From Strongylocentrotus purpuratus (taxonomy: Eukaryota > Echinodermata > Echinoidea > Camarodonta > Strongylocentrotidae): a stretch of 64,000 bases of DNA. Location: NCBI RefSeq assembly GCF_000002235.5, contig NW_022145609.1:4843214-4907213 (forward strand), read 5' to 3'. The translations under genes and the position numbers were made by a program. Positions within the stretch are counted from its first letter, which is position 1. Each line of letters opens with the position of its first letter. The notes beneath the pieces are model-generated. The model did no database searches, had not been told where the DNA came from, and saw only the letters and a list, made by a program, of their open reading frames with translations. Positions 22,301 through 34,800 of the stretch are shown piece after piece.

Positions 22301-25300
22301 CTCTGGAAGAAGTAGAATCAACGGTCGGGATTGAGTCAAGGATCGTGGCTTGTGCTACTTGGGAAAAGTCTCATATGTGAGTTTTTTTCTCTCTTTTGTG
22401 TAATCAAATTTTTGAGGTGCTAATCTTAAATGAAATGGCATTGATTTACAGACAAAAATCATGTATATTTTCATGTTGGTGGTTGTCTACCTGCAAACTT
22501 AGAGAGCACCAGACTGTTGCTATTGGACCATCCCTATCAACCCATTTCTTAAAAGAGCTGGGTGGTTCCTGTATTTAGCCTACAGGGAATGAAAGAATTT
22601 AGGAGTCAATTGAAGTGAATTGCCTAACACTTCACAGCCAGAAAAATGGTATTAAAAAATCTGACAATAGATATATCCAACGATATTGATACCTTTCCTT
22701 CTCATAGTATGGATATATTTAATTGATCATGATTATAATATTGACAGTAATGATTACAATGCACAGGTATGATGAATTGGTAATGGCAATGCATTTGAAG
22801 TGCAATTAAAACTAACTTATTATGCTCTAAACACAAAAATAAATCACCAATTTCACTTGTGTTACTTTGTAATTTTACTATACAGTCGTCCTGGGGAGAA
22901 GATAGTACAGATAGACTTGATGGGAGTGAGAAAGAGATGCAGAAGATGTGGCATTGGAAGATATTTATTACGGGTAAGCTCCTTCGATTCCACCGCCATT
23001 AAAAATTCATTTGTATTAACGACTATAGTAGTGGTGGTGGTGATGGTGGAGGTGATGGTGGTAGATGTCAGTCATGGTGGCAATATGCAGTAACAGTATG
23101 GATTACTTGTGGCAATACTTGTAGTTAATAATAATTATAATGATAATACTTTGTTCTTGTGTAGTGCATTTCATGACCGTTGACATTTCAATGTACTTTA
23201 CAATATGAATATATATAACATATCATAAAATGAAGATGAGTAAACAGTATTGCTGCATGCTTAAAATATACAAAAAGAGTAGTTCCTTAATTTGTTCATA
23301 AGATATTATTGAGAAATCAAGTTAACTTTTATCAACTCATCAGTGCTTAACACGATTCAGAAAGCTAAAATTCAAACAATGTGATTGGAAAGCACTATTT
23401 GACCCTTGTTGGACACATCAGAAAGGATGGACATGAAAGATGTGGCCATTGATGGATGGATTGATTGTACGAGAGCAAGGAGATGTCATAGATTGAAGTA
23501 CCTGAAGGGCTTGGGTTGGCAACTGGGAGTAACATTGTGGAAATCATATGGGGGGGGGGGGCTAGAGATCAGACTGATTTAAGGGAGAGCATATAATACC
23601 ACTTGAGTCTTGTTTCTTTTCCATTCCGTTCCTTCAGCAAATGAAAGATGTGAGCATTGTTGGACATTACGATTCCTTGGTGGTTTATGCAGATCATTCC
23701 GCGGTGGATTTCTTCGCTCTTCATGGCTTCAATGATGACATTGTCCTCAACAGTAAATACTCTGACTTGGCTGATAACTGGACAAACTGCACACTCATGT
23801 GCTACATACCTCCATTCGTTGGTAGGTTACTTCAGGATCATTGTTTATAGCTGTGTTAAAGATACTAACATATTTAAAATTCATCTCTTATCATTGTCAT
23901 CTTGATTACTAATTACTCAGTATCATTTGAGCTTGTGAGGGAGACGGCAACTTAATCACTGTGACCTTCAGGGGGGTGTTTCACAAAACTTGTCATCAGT
24001 GACAAATTACAGTTTTTGTTATAAGCTACTGAAATCCTTGCTTCTGATTGGTTATCAGCAGATTTGTCACTGATTTTTGTCATTTGTCACTGAAAAAAGG
24101 CTTTGTGAAACACCCCCAGGTCTCTCTTCCTGATATTACAAATTGGAAGATGTGCAACGACACCTAGTCCCCCCCCCTCTTGTACAAAGAATGGAGTGGG
24201 TTCTCAAAGTGCACCCAAATAAGGTGTGACTTGCCTATACATATGAAATCTCCATTTAATGAACTGTTTGAGGGACGAGGACTGTGCAATCAATTTTGGA
24301 AGTATGAAGCAAAATGTTTCAATGTATTTTAATTTGTCTTTTAATTGCAGATCTTAAATAGTCCTGTCAATTTTTACATTAAAAAAAAGTAACCTGGACT
24401 TATTTTCTATTTCCTTTACTTTTGCACAAATGCAATCAATATTGATAAAATAGTTTGGAAAATTTGAAATTACACTACATTTTTTCTTGTCTCATTTGGG
24501 ATCCATAAGAATTTGAACGTTCTTTCTTTATTATTTTCACTAAAGCAAACTCTTCAAACTTTGTCTTTATCATACTAGGACAAACAATCTTGAAGGAGAC
24601 AGACATGAGCCTGGACCTGAAAGAGATCGAGATGGAGCTCCAGAAGTGGACAGAGAGGAGCAGAGATGCGTACCAAGGTCAGGTTGCTTGCATCATGAAG
24701 TTAAGACATGAAGTCATTGCCCTTCGTGTTCTGGTAGGTAGATTATTGATACAGTCAAACCTGTCTATAGCGACCGCCCAAGGGAAACACAAAAGTTGCC
24801 TTTGTAGACAAGTGGTCTTTGTAGACAGGTTCCGTTAGTACATGATTCAATGAGAAACCATTTCCAAGGGAAACAACAAATGTGGTCTTTGTAGACAGGT
24901 GGTCACTAAAGCAGGTTTGACTGTAATAATATTGTTATAATCTTGTAGAGTGCACGTCACATTAAGACTTTTTAAATGGGTTCTAGAGTGTAGATTATCT
25001 CAATGGTTAAATGACACCACCTGGTCATGCATCATTCTTTCCTACCATGCCTACAATATGCAAAAGAATCTCCTGTGAAAACGTGATAACCCGCGGCTGA
25101 AGTGATAATGCACGCGTAAAGTGCGTGTATGCATATCTCTGGTGCGTACAAAATCAAGATGCAATAAAATGCATTAAGTTGCAAATGGCAAGGACATTGA
25201 TGCACACATTGAGACGTGCCTCACAGTGTTTGGCTGTTTGTTATTCAAAGCAAATGGCACCCCCATGATGGCAATGTACCGTAAATCTCCGTGTATAAGG

Positions 25301-25359
25301 CGCACTTTTTTGCCCCCGAAAAAATTTGAAAGTCGGGGGTGCGCCTTATACACAGGTAG

Positions 25360-25411
<52 letters not shown>

Positions 25412-25812
25412 TTTCGATTTGTGGCGCTATGCCTGGCAATGTCACCCAGCTCAGTAATCAGTGTGTTGACTCACCACTCGGAAACTACAACAACACTCAA
25501 ATTTGTCTGTCATCATGGTTTGAAAGTAATCTTTCTAATAGATCTCAATATGTAGTTTATAATAATAATTCCTCAAATATTTTTTTCTATAACAAATGGT
25601 GTACCACAAGGTGCACCACTGGTACCATATGTACTCTTTTGTTTTTAATTTACATTAATGATCTTACATATTCTTCTAAAAACGACATTGTTACTATTAT
25701 TTGTGACAAGTTCACAAGCACAAATCAGCTCCTTCAACTGCACCTCGATGTAAAATGAAGGTCCTTCCCCGCGTGGGTTTTCGGCAACAAAACAACAACA
25801 ACAACAAAAAAC

Positions 25813-25855
<43 letters not shown>

Positions 25856-28800
25856 CCTTCCCCAAAATAGGGGTGCGCCTTATACACAGGTGCGCCTTAT
25901 ACACGGAGATTTACGGTATGGCATTTTGTTCAGGTTGTTGCTTATATCTAAACTTTATATTTGTGTGTTAGACCGTTTTATAAAACAAATAATTCATGTT
26001 TTAAAGCTTGTGCATTAGTTATATTGCTTGCATTCGGTTAGGTAGCAGTGAGCTGGAAAACGAACTCAACAAATCTCATCCATTATCTAATTGTATCCCC
26101 CGGCAGTATGCCGGTGGGGTACTTTGGATTCAGCAGCGTTACGCCGCCGCATCCGCAGCGTCATATTCTTGTGTGCGCTCTAACTGCCACATTCCTTGAC
26201 GGATTTCTTTCAAAGTTTGTATGGAGGTGTATCGTGGTATAATCTCATCACCTATAACTTTTGGTGATGCTGCCCCCAGTTTTCCGTCTTCTATAGGGTA
26301 AAAGGCCATATTTTTGTGGATGGTTTGTGTCCGCTCTATAGGCCACATTTTTGTAGGGATTCCGTTCAAATTTTAAACGAAAGTGTATCTTGGTATAATC
26401 TACAAGCCTATAGATTTGGCAATGCTGCCTCTATTGTTCCATCTTTTATACGGTTAGAGGTCATATATTTTGATAGATGTCTTTGTGGCACTCTAGTTTG
26501 CGCTCTAACTGCATCATTCCTTAACGATTTTCTTTCACATTTTGTATGGAGGTGTTTCTTGATATAATCTAGACACCTACAAATTTTGGTGATGCTGCCC
26601 TCAGTGTTTCGTCTTCTATAGGGTCAAAAGGTCATATTCTGGTGAGTGTCTAGTGTGCGCTCTGCAGGTCATATTTCATGACAGTTTTTTTTCAAATTTT
26701 GCGTAGAGAATAAGAAATGTATCTTCGTACAATCTCTCGTCTAGGGAGGGATGAAGCAGAAGAGGATGTTCTCTCTTCTAGGGAGGGGTGATGCAGAACA
26801 GGGTGTTCTCTCTTCAAGGGAGGGATGAAGCAGAACAGGGTGTTCTCTCTTCTAGGGAGGGGTGTAGCAGAACAGAGTGTTCTCTCTTCAAGGGAGGGGT
26901 GAAGCAGAACAGGGTGTTCTCTCTTCAAGGGAGGGGTGTAGCAGAACAGGGTGTTCTCTCTTTAAGGGAGGGGTGAAGCAGAACGGGGTGTTCTCTCTTC
27001 AAGGGAGGGGTGAAGCAGAACAGGGTGTTCTCTCTTCAAGGGAGGGCTGAAGCAGAACAGGGTGTTCTCTCTTCAAGGGAGGGGTGAAGCAGAACAGGGT
27101 GTTCTCTCTTCAAGGGAGGGGTGAAGCAGAACAGGGTGTTTCTCTTCTAGGGAGGGGTGAAGCAGAACAGGATGTTCTCTCTTCAAGGAAAGGGTGAAGT
27201 AGAACAGGGTGTTCTCTCTTCAAGGGAGGGGTGAAGCAGAACAGGGTGTTTTCTCTTCTAGGGAGGGGTGAAGCAGAACAGGGTGTTCTGTCTTCTAGGG
27301 AGGGGTGAAGCAGAACAGGGTGTTCTCTCTTTAAGGGAGGGGTGAAGCAGAACAGGATGTTCTCTCTTCTAGGGAGGGGTGATGCAGAACAGGATATTCT
27401 CTCTTCAAGGGAGGGATAAAGCAGAACAGGGTGTTCTTTCTTCAAGGGAGGGGTGAAGCAGAACAGGGTGTTTTCTCTTCAAGGGAAGGATTAAGCAGAA
27501 CAGGATGTTCTCTCTTCAAGGGAGGGGTGAAGCAGAACAGGGTGTTTTCTCTTCAAGGGAGGGGTGAAGCAGAACAGGATGTTCTCTCTTCTAGGGAGGG
27601 GTGAAGCAGAACAGGGTGTTTTCTTTTCAAGGGAGGGGTGAAGCGGAACAGGTTGCTTTCTCTTCAAGGGAGGGGTGGAGCAGAACAGGATGTTCTCTCT
27701 TCAAGGGAGGGGTGAAACAGAACAGGGTGTTCTCTCTTCAAGGGAAGAGTGAAGCAGAACAGGGTGTTCTCTCTTCAAGAATGGGTAAAGTAGAACATGG
27801 TGTTCTCTATTATAGGAAGGGGTGAAGCAGAACAGGGTGTTCTCTCTTCAAGGGAGGGGTGAAGCAGAACAGGGTGTTTCTCTTCTAGGGAGGGGTGAAG
27901 CAGAACAGGATGTTCTCTCTTCAAGGAAAGGGTGAAGTAGAACAGGGTGTTCTCTCTTCAAGGGAGGGGTGAAGCAGAACAGGGTGTTTTCTCTTCTAGG
28001 GAGGGGTGAAGCAGAACAGGGTGTTCTGTCTTCTAGGGAGGGGTGAAGCAGAACACGATGTTCTCTCTTCTAGGGAGGGGTGAAGCAGAACAGGGTGTTC
28101 TCTCTTCAAGGGAGGGCTGAAGCAGAACAGGGTGTTCTCTCTTCAAGGGAGGGCTGAAGCAGAACAGGGTGTTCTCTCTTCAAGGGAGGGGTGAAGCAGA
28201 ACAGGGTGTTCTCTCTTCAAGGGAGGGGTGAAGCAGAACAGGGTGTTTCTCTTCTAGGGAGGGGTGAAGCAGAACAGGATGTTCTCTCTTCAAGGAAAGG
28301 GTGAAGTAGAACAGGGTGTTCTCTCTTCAAGGGAGGGGTGAAGCAGAACAGGGTGTTTTCTCTTCTAGGGAGGGGTGAAGCAGAACAGGGTGTTCTGTCT
28401 TCTAGGGAGGGGTGAAGCAGAACAGGGTGTTCTCTCTTTAAGGGAGGGGTGAAGCAGAACAGAGTATTCTGTCTTCTAGGGAGGGGTGATGCAGAACAGG
28501 ATATTCTCTCTTTAAGGGAGGGATAAAGCAGAACAGGGTGTTCTTTCTTCAAGGGAGGGGTGAAGCAGAACAGGGTGTTTTCTCTTCAAGGGAAGGATTA
28601 AGCAGAACAGGATGTTCTCTCTTCAAGGGAGGGGTGAAGCAGAACAGGGTGTTTTCTCTTCAAGGGAGGGGTGAAGCAGAACAGGATGTTCTCTCTTCTA
28701 GGGAGGGGTGAAGCAGAACAGGGTGTTTTCTTTTCAAGGGAGGGGTGAAGCGGAACAGGTTGCTTTCTCTTCAAGGGAGGGGTGGAGCAGAACAGGATGT

Positions 28801-31800
28801 TCTCTCTTCAAGGGAGGGGTGAAACAGAACAGGGTGTTCTCTCTTCAAGGGAAGAGTGAAGCAGAACAGGGTGTTCTCTCTTCAAGAATGGGTAAAGTAG
28901 AACATGGTGTTCTCTATTATAGGAAGGGGTGAAGCAGAACAGGGTGTTCTCTCTTCAAGGGAGGGGTGAAGCAGAACAGGGTGTTTCTCTTCTAGGGAGG
29001 GGTGAAGCAGAACAGGATGTTCTCTCTTCAAGGAAAGTGTGAAGTAGAACAGGGTGTTCTCTCTTCAAGGGAGGGGTGAAGCAGAACAGGGTGTTTTCTC
29101 TTCTAGGGAGGGGTGAAGCAGAACAGGGTGTTCTGTCTTCTAGGGAGGGGTGAAGCAGAACACGATGTTCTCTCTTCTAGGGAGGGGTGAAGCAGAACAG
29201 GGTGTTTTCTCTTCTAGGGAGGGGTGAAGCAGAACAGGATGTTCTCTCTTCTAGGGAGGGGTGAAGCAGAACAGGGTGTTCTCTCTTCAAGGGAGGGGTG
29301 AAGCAGAACAGGATGTTCTGTCTTGTAGGGAGGGGTGAAGCAGAACAGGGTGTTTATTCTTCTAGGGAGGGGTGAAGCAGAACAGGATGTTCTGTCTTGT
29401 AGGGAGGGGTGAAGCAGAAGAGGGTGTTTTCTCTTCTCGGGAGGGGTAAGGCAGAACAGGGTGTTTCTCTTCTAGGGAGGGGTGAAGCAGAACAGGATGT
29501 TCTGTCTTGTAGGGAAGGGTGAAGCAGAACAGGGTGTTTTCTCTTCTAGGGAGGGGTGAAGCAGAACAGAGTATTCTGTCTTCTAGGGAGGGGTGAAACA
29601 GAACAGGGTGTTCTCTCTTTAAGGGAGGGGTGAAGCAGAACAGGATGTTCTCTCTTCTAGGGAGGGGTGATGCAGAACAGGATATTCTCTCTTCAAGGGA
29701 GGGATAAAGCAGAACAGGGTGTTCTTTCTTCAAGGGAGGGGTGAAGCAGAACAGGGTGTTTTCTCTTCAAGGGAAGGATTAAGCAGAACAGGATGTTCTC
29801 TCTTCAAGGGAGGGGTGAAGCAGAACAGGGTGTTTTCTCTTCAAGGGAGGGGTGAAGCAGAACAGGATGTTCTCTCTTCTAGGGAGGGGTGAAGCAGAAC
29901 AGGGTGTTTTCTTTTCAAGGGAGGGGTGAAGCGGAACAGGTTGCTTTCTCTTCAAGGGAGGGGTGGAGCAGAACAGGATGTTCTCTCTTCAAGGGAGGGG
30001 TGAAACAGAACAGGGTGTTCTCTCTTCAAGGGAAGAGTGAAGCAGAACAGGGTGTTCTCTCTTCAAGAATGGGTAAAGTAGAACATGGTGTTCTCTATTA
30101 TAGGAAGGGGTGAAGCAGAACAGGGTGTTCTCTCTTCAAGGGAGGGGTGAAGCAGAACAGGGTGTTTCTCTTCTAGGGAGGGGTGAAGCAGAACAGGATG
30201 TTCTCTCTTCAAGGAAAGGGTGAAGTAGAACAGGGTGTTCTCTCTTCAAGGGAGGGGTGAAGCAGAACAGGGTGTTTTCTCTTCTAGGGAGGGGTGAAGC
30301 AGAACAGGGTGTTCTGTCTTCTAGGGAGGGGTGAAGCAGAACACGATGTTCTCTCTTCTAGGGAGGGGTGAAGCAGAACAGGGTGTTTTCTCTTCTAGGG
30401 AGGGGTGAAGCAGAACAGGATGTTCTCTCTTCTAGGGAGGGGTGAAGCAGAACAGGGTGTTCTCTCTTCAAGAGAGGGGTGAAGCAGAACAGGATGTTCT
30501 GTCTTGTAGGGAGGGGTGAAGCAGAACAGGGTGTTTATTCTTTTAGGGAGGGGTGAAGCAGAACAGGATGTTCTGTCTTGTAGGGAGGGGTGAAGCAGAA
30601 CAGGGTGTTTTCTCTTCTCGGGAGGGGTAAGGCAGAACAGGGTGTTTTCTCTTCTAGGGAGGGGTGAAGCAGAACAGAGTATTCTGTCTTCTAGGGAGGG
30701 GTGAAACAGAACAGGGTGTTCTCTCTTCAAGGGAGGGGTGAAGCAGAACAGGGTGTTCTGTCTTCTAGGGAGGGCTGAAGCAGAACACGATGTTCTCTCT
30801 TCTAGGGAGGGGTGAAGCAGAACAGGGTGTTTTCTCTTCTAGGGAGGGGTGAAGCACAACAGGATGTTCTCTCTTCTAGGGAGGGGTGAAGCAGAAAAGG
30901 GTGTTCTCTCTTCAAGGGAGGGGTGAAGCAGAACAGGATGTTCTGTCTTGTAGGGAGGGGTGAAGCAGAACAGGGATTTTTTCTCTTCTAGGGAGGGGTG
31001 AAGCAGAACAGAGTATTCTGCCTTCTAGGGAGGGGTGAAACAGAACAGGGTGTTCTTCTTCAAGGGAGGGGTGAAGCAGAACAGGATGTTCTGTCTTGTA
31101 GGGAGGGGTGAAGCAGAACAGGGTGTTTTCTCTTCTAGGGAGGGGTGAAGCAGAACAGAGTATTCCGTCTTCTAGGGAGGGGTGAAACAGAACAGGGTGG
31201 TCTCTCTTCAAGGGAGGGGTGAAGCAGAACAGGGTGTTCTCTCTTCAAGGGAGGGGTGAAGCAGAACAGGATGTTCTCTCTTCAAGGGAGGGGTGAAGCA
31301 GAACAGGATGTTCTCTATTATAGGAAGGGGTGTAGCAGAACAGGGTGTTTTCTCTTCTAGGGAGGGGTAAGGCAGAACAGGGTGTTTCTCTTCTAGGGAG
31401 GGGTGAAGCAGAACACGATGTTCTGTCTTGTAGGGAAGGGTGAAGCAGAACAGAGTATTCTGTCTTCTAGGGAGGGGTGAAACAGAACAGGATGTTTTCT
31501 CTTCAAGGGAGGGGTGAAGCAGAACAGGGTGTTCTCTCTTCAAGGGAGGGGTGAAGCAGAACAGGGTGTTTCTCTTCTAGGGAGGGATGAAGCAGAACAG
31601 GATGTTCTCTCTTCAAGGAAAGGGTGAAGTAGAACAGGGTGTTCTCTCTTCAAGGGAGGGGTGAAGCAGAACAGGGTGTTCTGTCTTCTAGGGAGGGGTG
31701 AAGCAGAACACGATGTTCTCTCTTCTAGGGAGGGGTGAAGCAGAACAGGGTGTTTTCTCTTCTAGGGAGGGGTGAAGCAGAACAGGATGTTCTCTCTTCT

Positions 31801-34800
31801 AGGGAGGGGTGAAGCAGAACAGGGTGTTCTCTCTTCAAGGGAGGGGTGAAGCAGAACAGGATGTTCTGTCTTGTAGGGAGGGGTGAAGCAGAACAGGGTG
31901 TTTTCTCTTCTAGGGAGGGGTGAAGCAGAACAGAGTATTCTGCCTTCTATGGAGGGGTGAAACAGAACAGGGTGTTCTCTCTTCAAGGGAGGGGTGAAGC
32001 AGAACAGGATGTTCTGTCTTGTAGGGAGAGGTGAAGCAGAACAGGGTGTTTTCTCTTCTAGGGAGGGGTGAAGCAGAACAGAGTATTCTGTCTTCTAGGG
32101 AGGGGTGAAACAGAACAGGGTGTTCTCTCTGTAAGGGAGGGGTGAAGCAGAACAGGGTGTTCTCTCTTCAAGGGAGGGGTGAAGCAGAACAGGGTGTTTT
32201 CTCTTCTAGGGAGGGGTGAAGCAGAACAGGGTGTTCTCTCTTCTAGGGAGGGGTGAAGCAGAACAGGGTGTTTTCTCTTCTAGGGAGGGGTGAAGCAGAA
32301 CAGGATGTTCTCTCTTCTAGGGAGGGGTGAAGCAGAACAGGGTGTTCTCTCTTCAAGGGAGGGGTGAAGCAGAACAGGATGTTCTGTCTTGTAGGGAGGG
32401 GTGAAGCAGAACAGGGTGTTTTCTCTTCTAGGGAGGGGTGAAGCAGAACAGAGAATTCTGTCTTCTAGGGAGGGGTGAAACAGAACAGGGTGTTCTCTCT
32501 TCAAGGGAGGGGTGAAGCAGAACAGGGTGTTTCTCTTCTAGGGAGGGGTGAAGCAGAACAGGATGTTCTCTCTTCAAGGAAGGGGTGAAGCAGAACAGGG
32601 TGTTCTCTCTTCAAGGGAGGGGTGAAGCAGAACAGGTTGTTTTCTCTTCTAGGGAGGGGTGAAGCAGAACAGGGTGTTCTGTCTTCTAGGGAGGGGTGAA
32701 GCAGAACAGGATGTTCTGTCTTCTAGGGAGGGGTGAAGCAGAACAGGGTGTTCTGTCTTCTAGGGAGGGGTGAAGCAGAACAGGATGTTCTCTCTTCTAG
32801 GGAGGGGTGAAGCAGAACCGGGTGTTTTCTCTTCTAGGGAGGGGTGAAGCAGAACAGGATGTTCTCTCTTCTAGGGAGGGGTGAAGCAAAACAGGGTGTT
32901 CTGTCTTCTAGGGAGGGGTGAAGCAGAACAGGATGTTCTGTCTTGTAGGGAGGGGTGAAGCAGAACAGGATGTTCTGTCTTGTAGGGAGGGGTGAAGCAG
33001 AACAGGATGTTCTCTCTTCAAGGAAGGGGTGAGCAGAACAGGGTGTTCTCTCTTTAAGGGAGGGGTGAAGCAGAACAGGGTGTTTTCTCTTCTAGGGAGG
33101 GGTTGAGCAGAACAGGATGTTCTCTCTTTAAGGGAGGGGTGAAGCAGAACAGGGTGTTCTCTCTTCAAGGGAGGGGTGAAGCAGAACAGGATGTTCTCTA
33201 TTCTAGGGAGGGGTGAAGCAGAACAGGATATTCTCCATTTTAGGAAGGGGTGTAGCAGAACAGGGTTTTTTCTCTTCTAGGGAGGGGTGAAGCAGAACAG
33301 GATGTTCTCTCTTCAAGGGAGGGGTGAAGCAGAACAGGATGTTCTCTTTTCTAGGGAGGGGTGAAGCAGAACAGGGTGTTCCTTTCTAGGGAGGGGTGAA
33401 ACAGAACAGGGTGTTATCTCTTCAAGGGAGGGGTGAAGCAGAACAGGATGTTCTCTCTTCTAGGGAGGGGTGAAGCAAAACAGGGTGTTTTCTTTTCAAG
33501 GGAGGGGTGAAGCAGAACAGGATGCTTTCTCTTTAAGGGAGGAGTGGAGCAGAACAGGATGTTCTCTCTTCAAGGGAGGGGTGAAGCAGAACAGGGTGTT
33601 CTCTCTTCAAGGGAAGAGTGAAGCAGAACAGGGTGTTCTCTCTTCAAGGGAGGGGTAAAGTAGAACATGGTGTTCTTTCTTCAAGGGAGGGGTGAAGCAG
33701 AACATGGTGTTTTCTCTTCAAGGGAGGGGTGAAGCAGAACAGGATGTTCTCTATTCTAGGGAGGGGTGAAGCAGAACAGGATATTCTCCATTATAGGAAG
33801 GGGTGTAGCAGAACAGGGTGTTTTCTCTTTTAGGTAGGGGTGAAGCAGAACAGGATGTTCTCTCTTCAAGGGAGGGGTGAAGCAGAACAGGATGTTCTCT
33901 TTTCTAGGGAGGGGTGAAGCAGAACAGGGTGTTCCTTTCTAGGGAGGGGTGAAGCAGAGCAGGGTGTTTTCTCTTCAAGGGAGGGGTGAAGCTGAACAGG
34001 ATGTTCTCTCTTCTAGGGAGGGGTGAAGCAGAACAGGGTGTTTTCTTTTCAAGGGAGGGGTGAAGCGGAACAGGTTGCTTTCTCTTCAAGGGAGGGGTGG
34101 AGCAGAACAGGATGTTCTCTCTTCAAGGGAGGGGTGAAACAGAACAGGGTGTTCTCTCTTCAAGGGAAGAGTGAAGCAGAACAGGGTTTTCTCTCTTCAA
34201 GAATGGGTAAAGTAGAACATGGTGTTCTTTCTTCAAGGGAGGGGTGAAGCAGAACATGGTGTTTTCTCTTTAAGGGAGGGGTGAAGCAGAACAGGATGTT
34301 CTCTATTATAGGAAGGGGTGTAGCAGAACAGGGTGTTTTCTCTTCTAGGGAGGGGTGAAGCAGAACAGGATGTTCTCTCTTCAAGGGAGGGGTGAAGCAG
34401 AACAGGATGTTCTTTTTTCTAGGGAGGGGTGAAGCAGAACAGGGTGTTCCTTTCTAGGGAGGGGTGAAGCAGAACAGGGTGTTTTCTCTTCAAGGGAGGG
34501 GTGAAGCAGAACAGGATGTTCTCTCTCCTAGGGAGGGGTGAAGCAGAACAGGGTGTTTTCTTTTCAAGGGAGGGGTGAAGCATAACAGGGTGTTTTCTTT
34601 TCAAGGGAGGGGTGAAGCAGAGCAGGATGTTCTCTCTTCAAGGGAGGGGTGAAGCAGAATAGGTTGTTCTTTTCTCAAGGAAGGGGTGAAGCAGAACAGG
34701 GTGGTCTCTCTTCTAGGGAGGGGTGAAGCAGAACAGGGTGTTCTCTCTTCAAGGTAGGGGTGAAGCAGAACAGGGTGTTTCTCTTCTAGGGAGGGGTGAA

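Noticed and set aside
25226-25887. Open frames with long Phe or Lys runs
   Set aside because: They read through the 47- and 41-base T runs of a mobile element.
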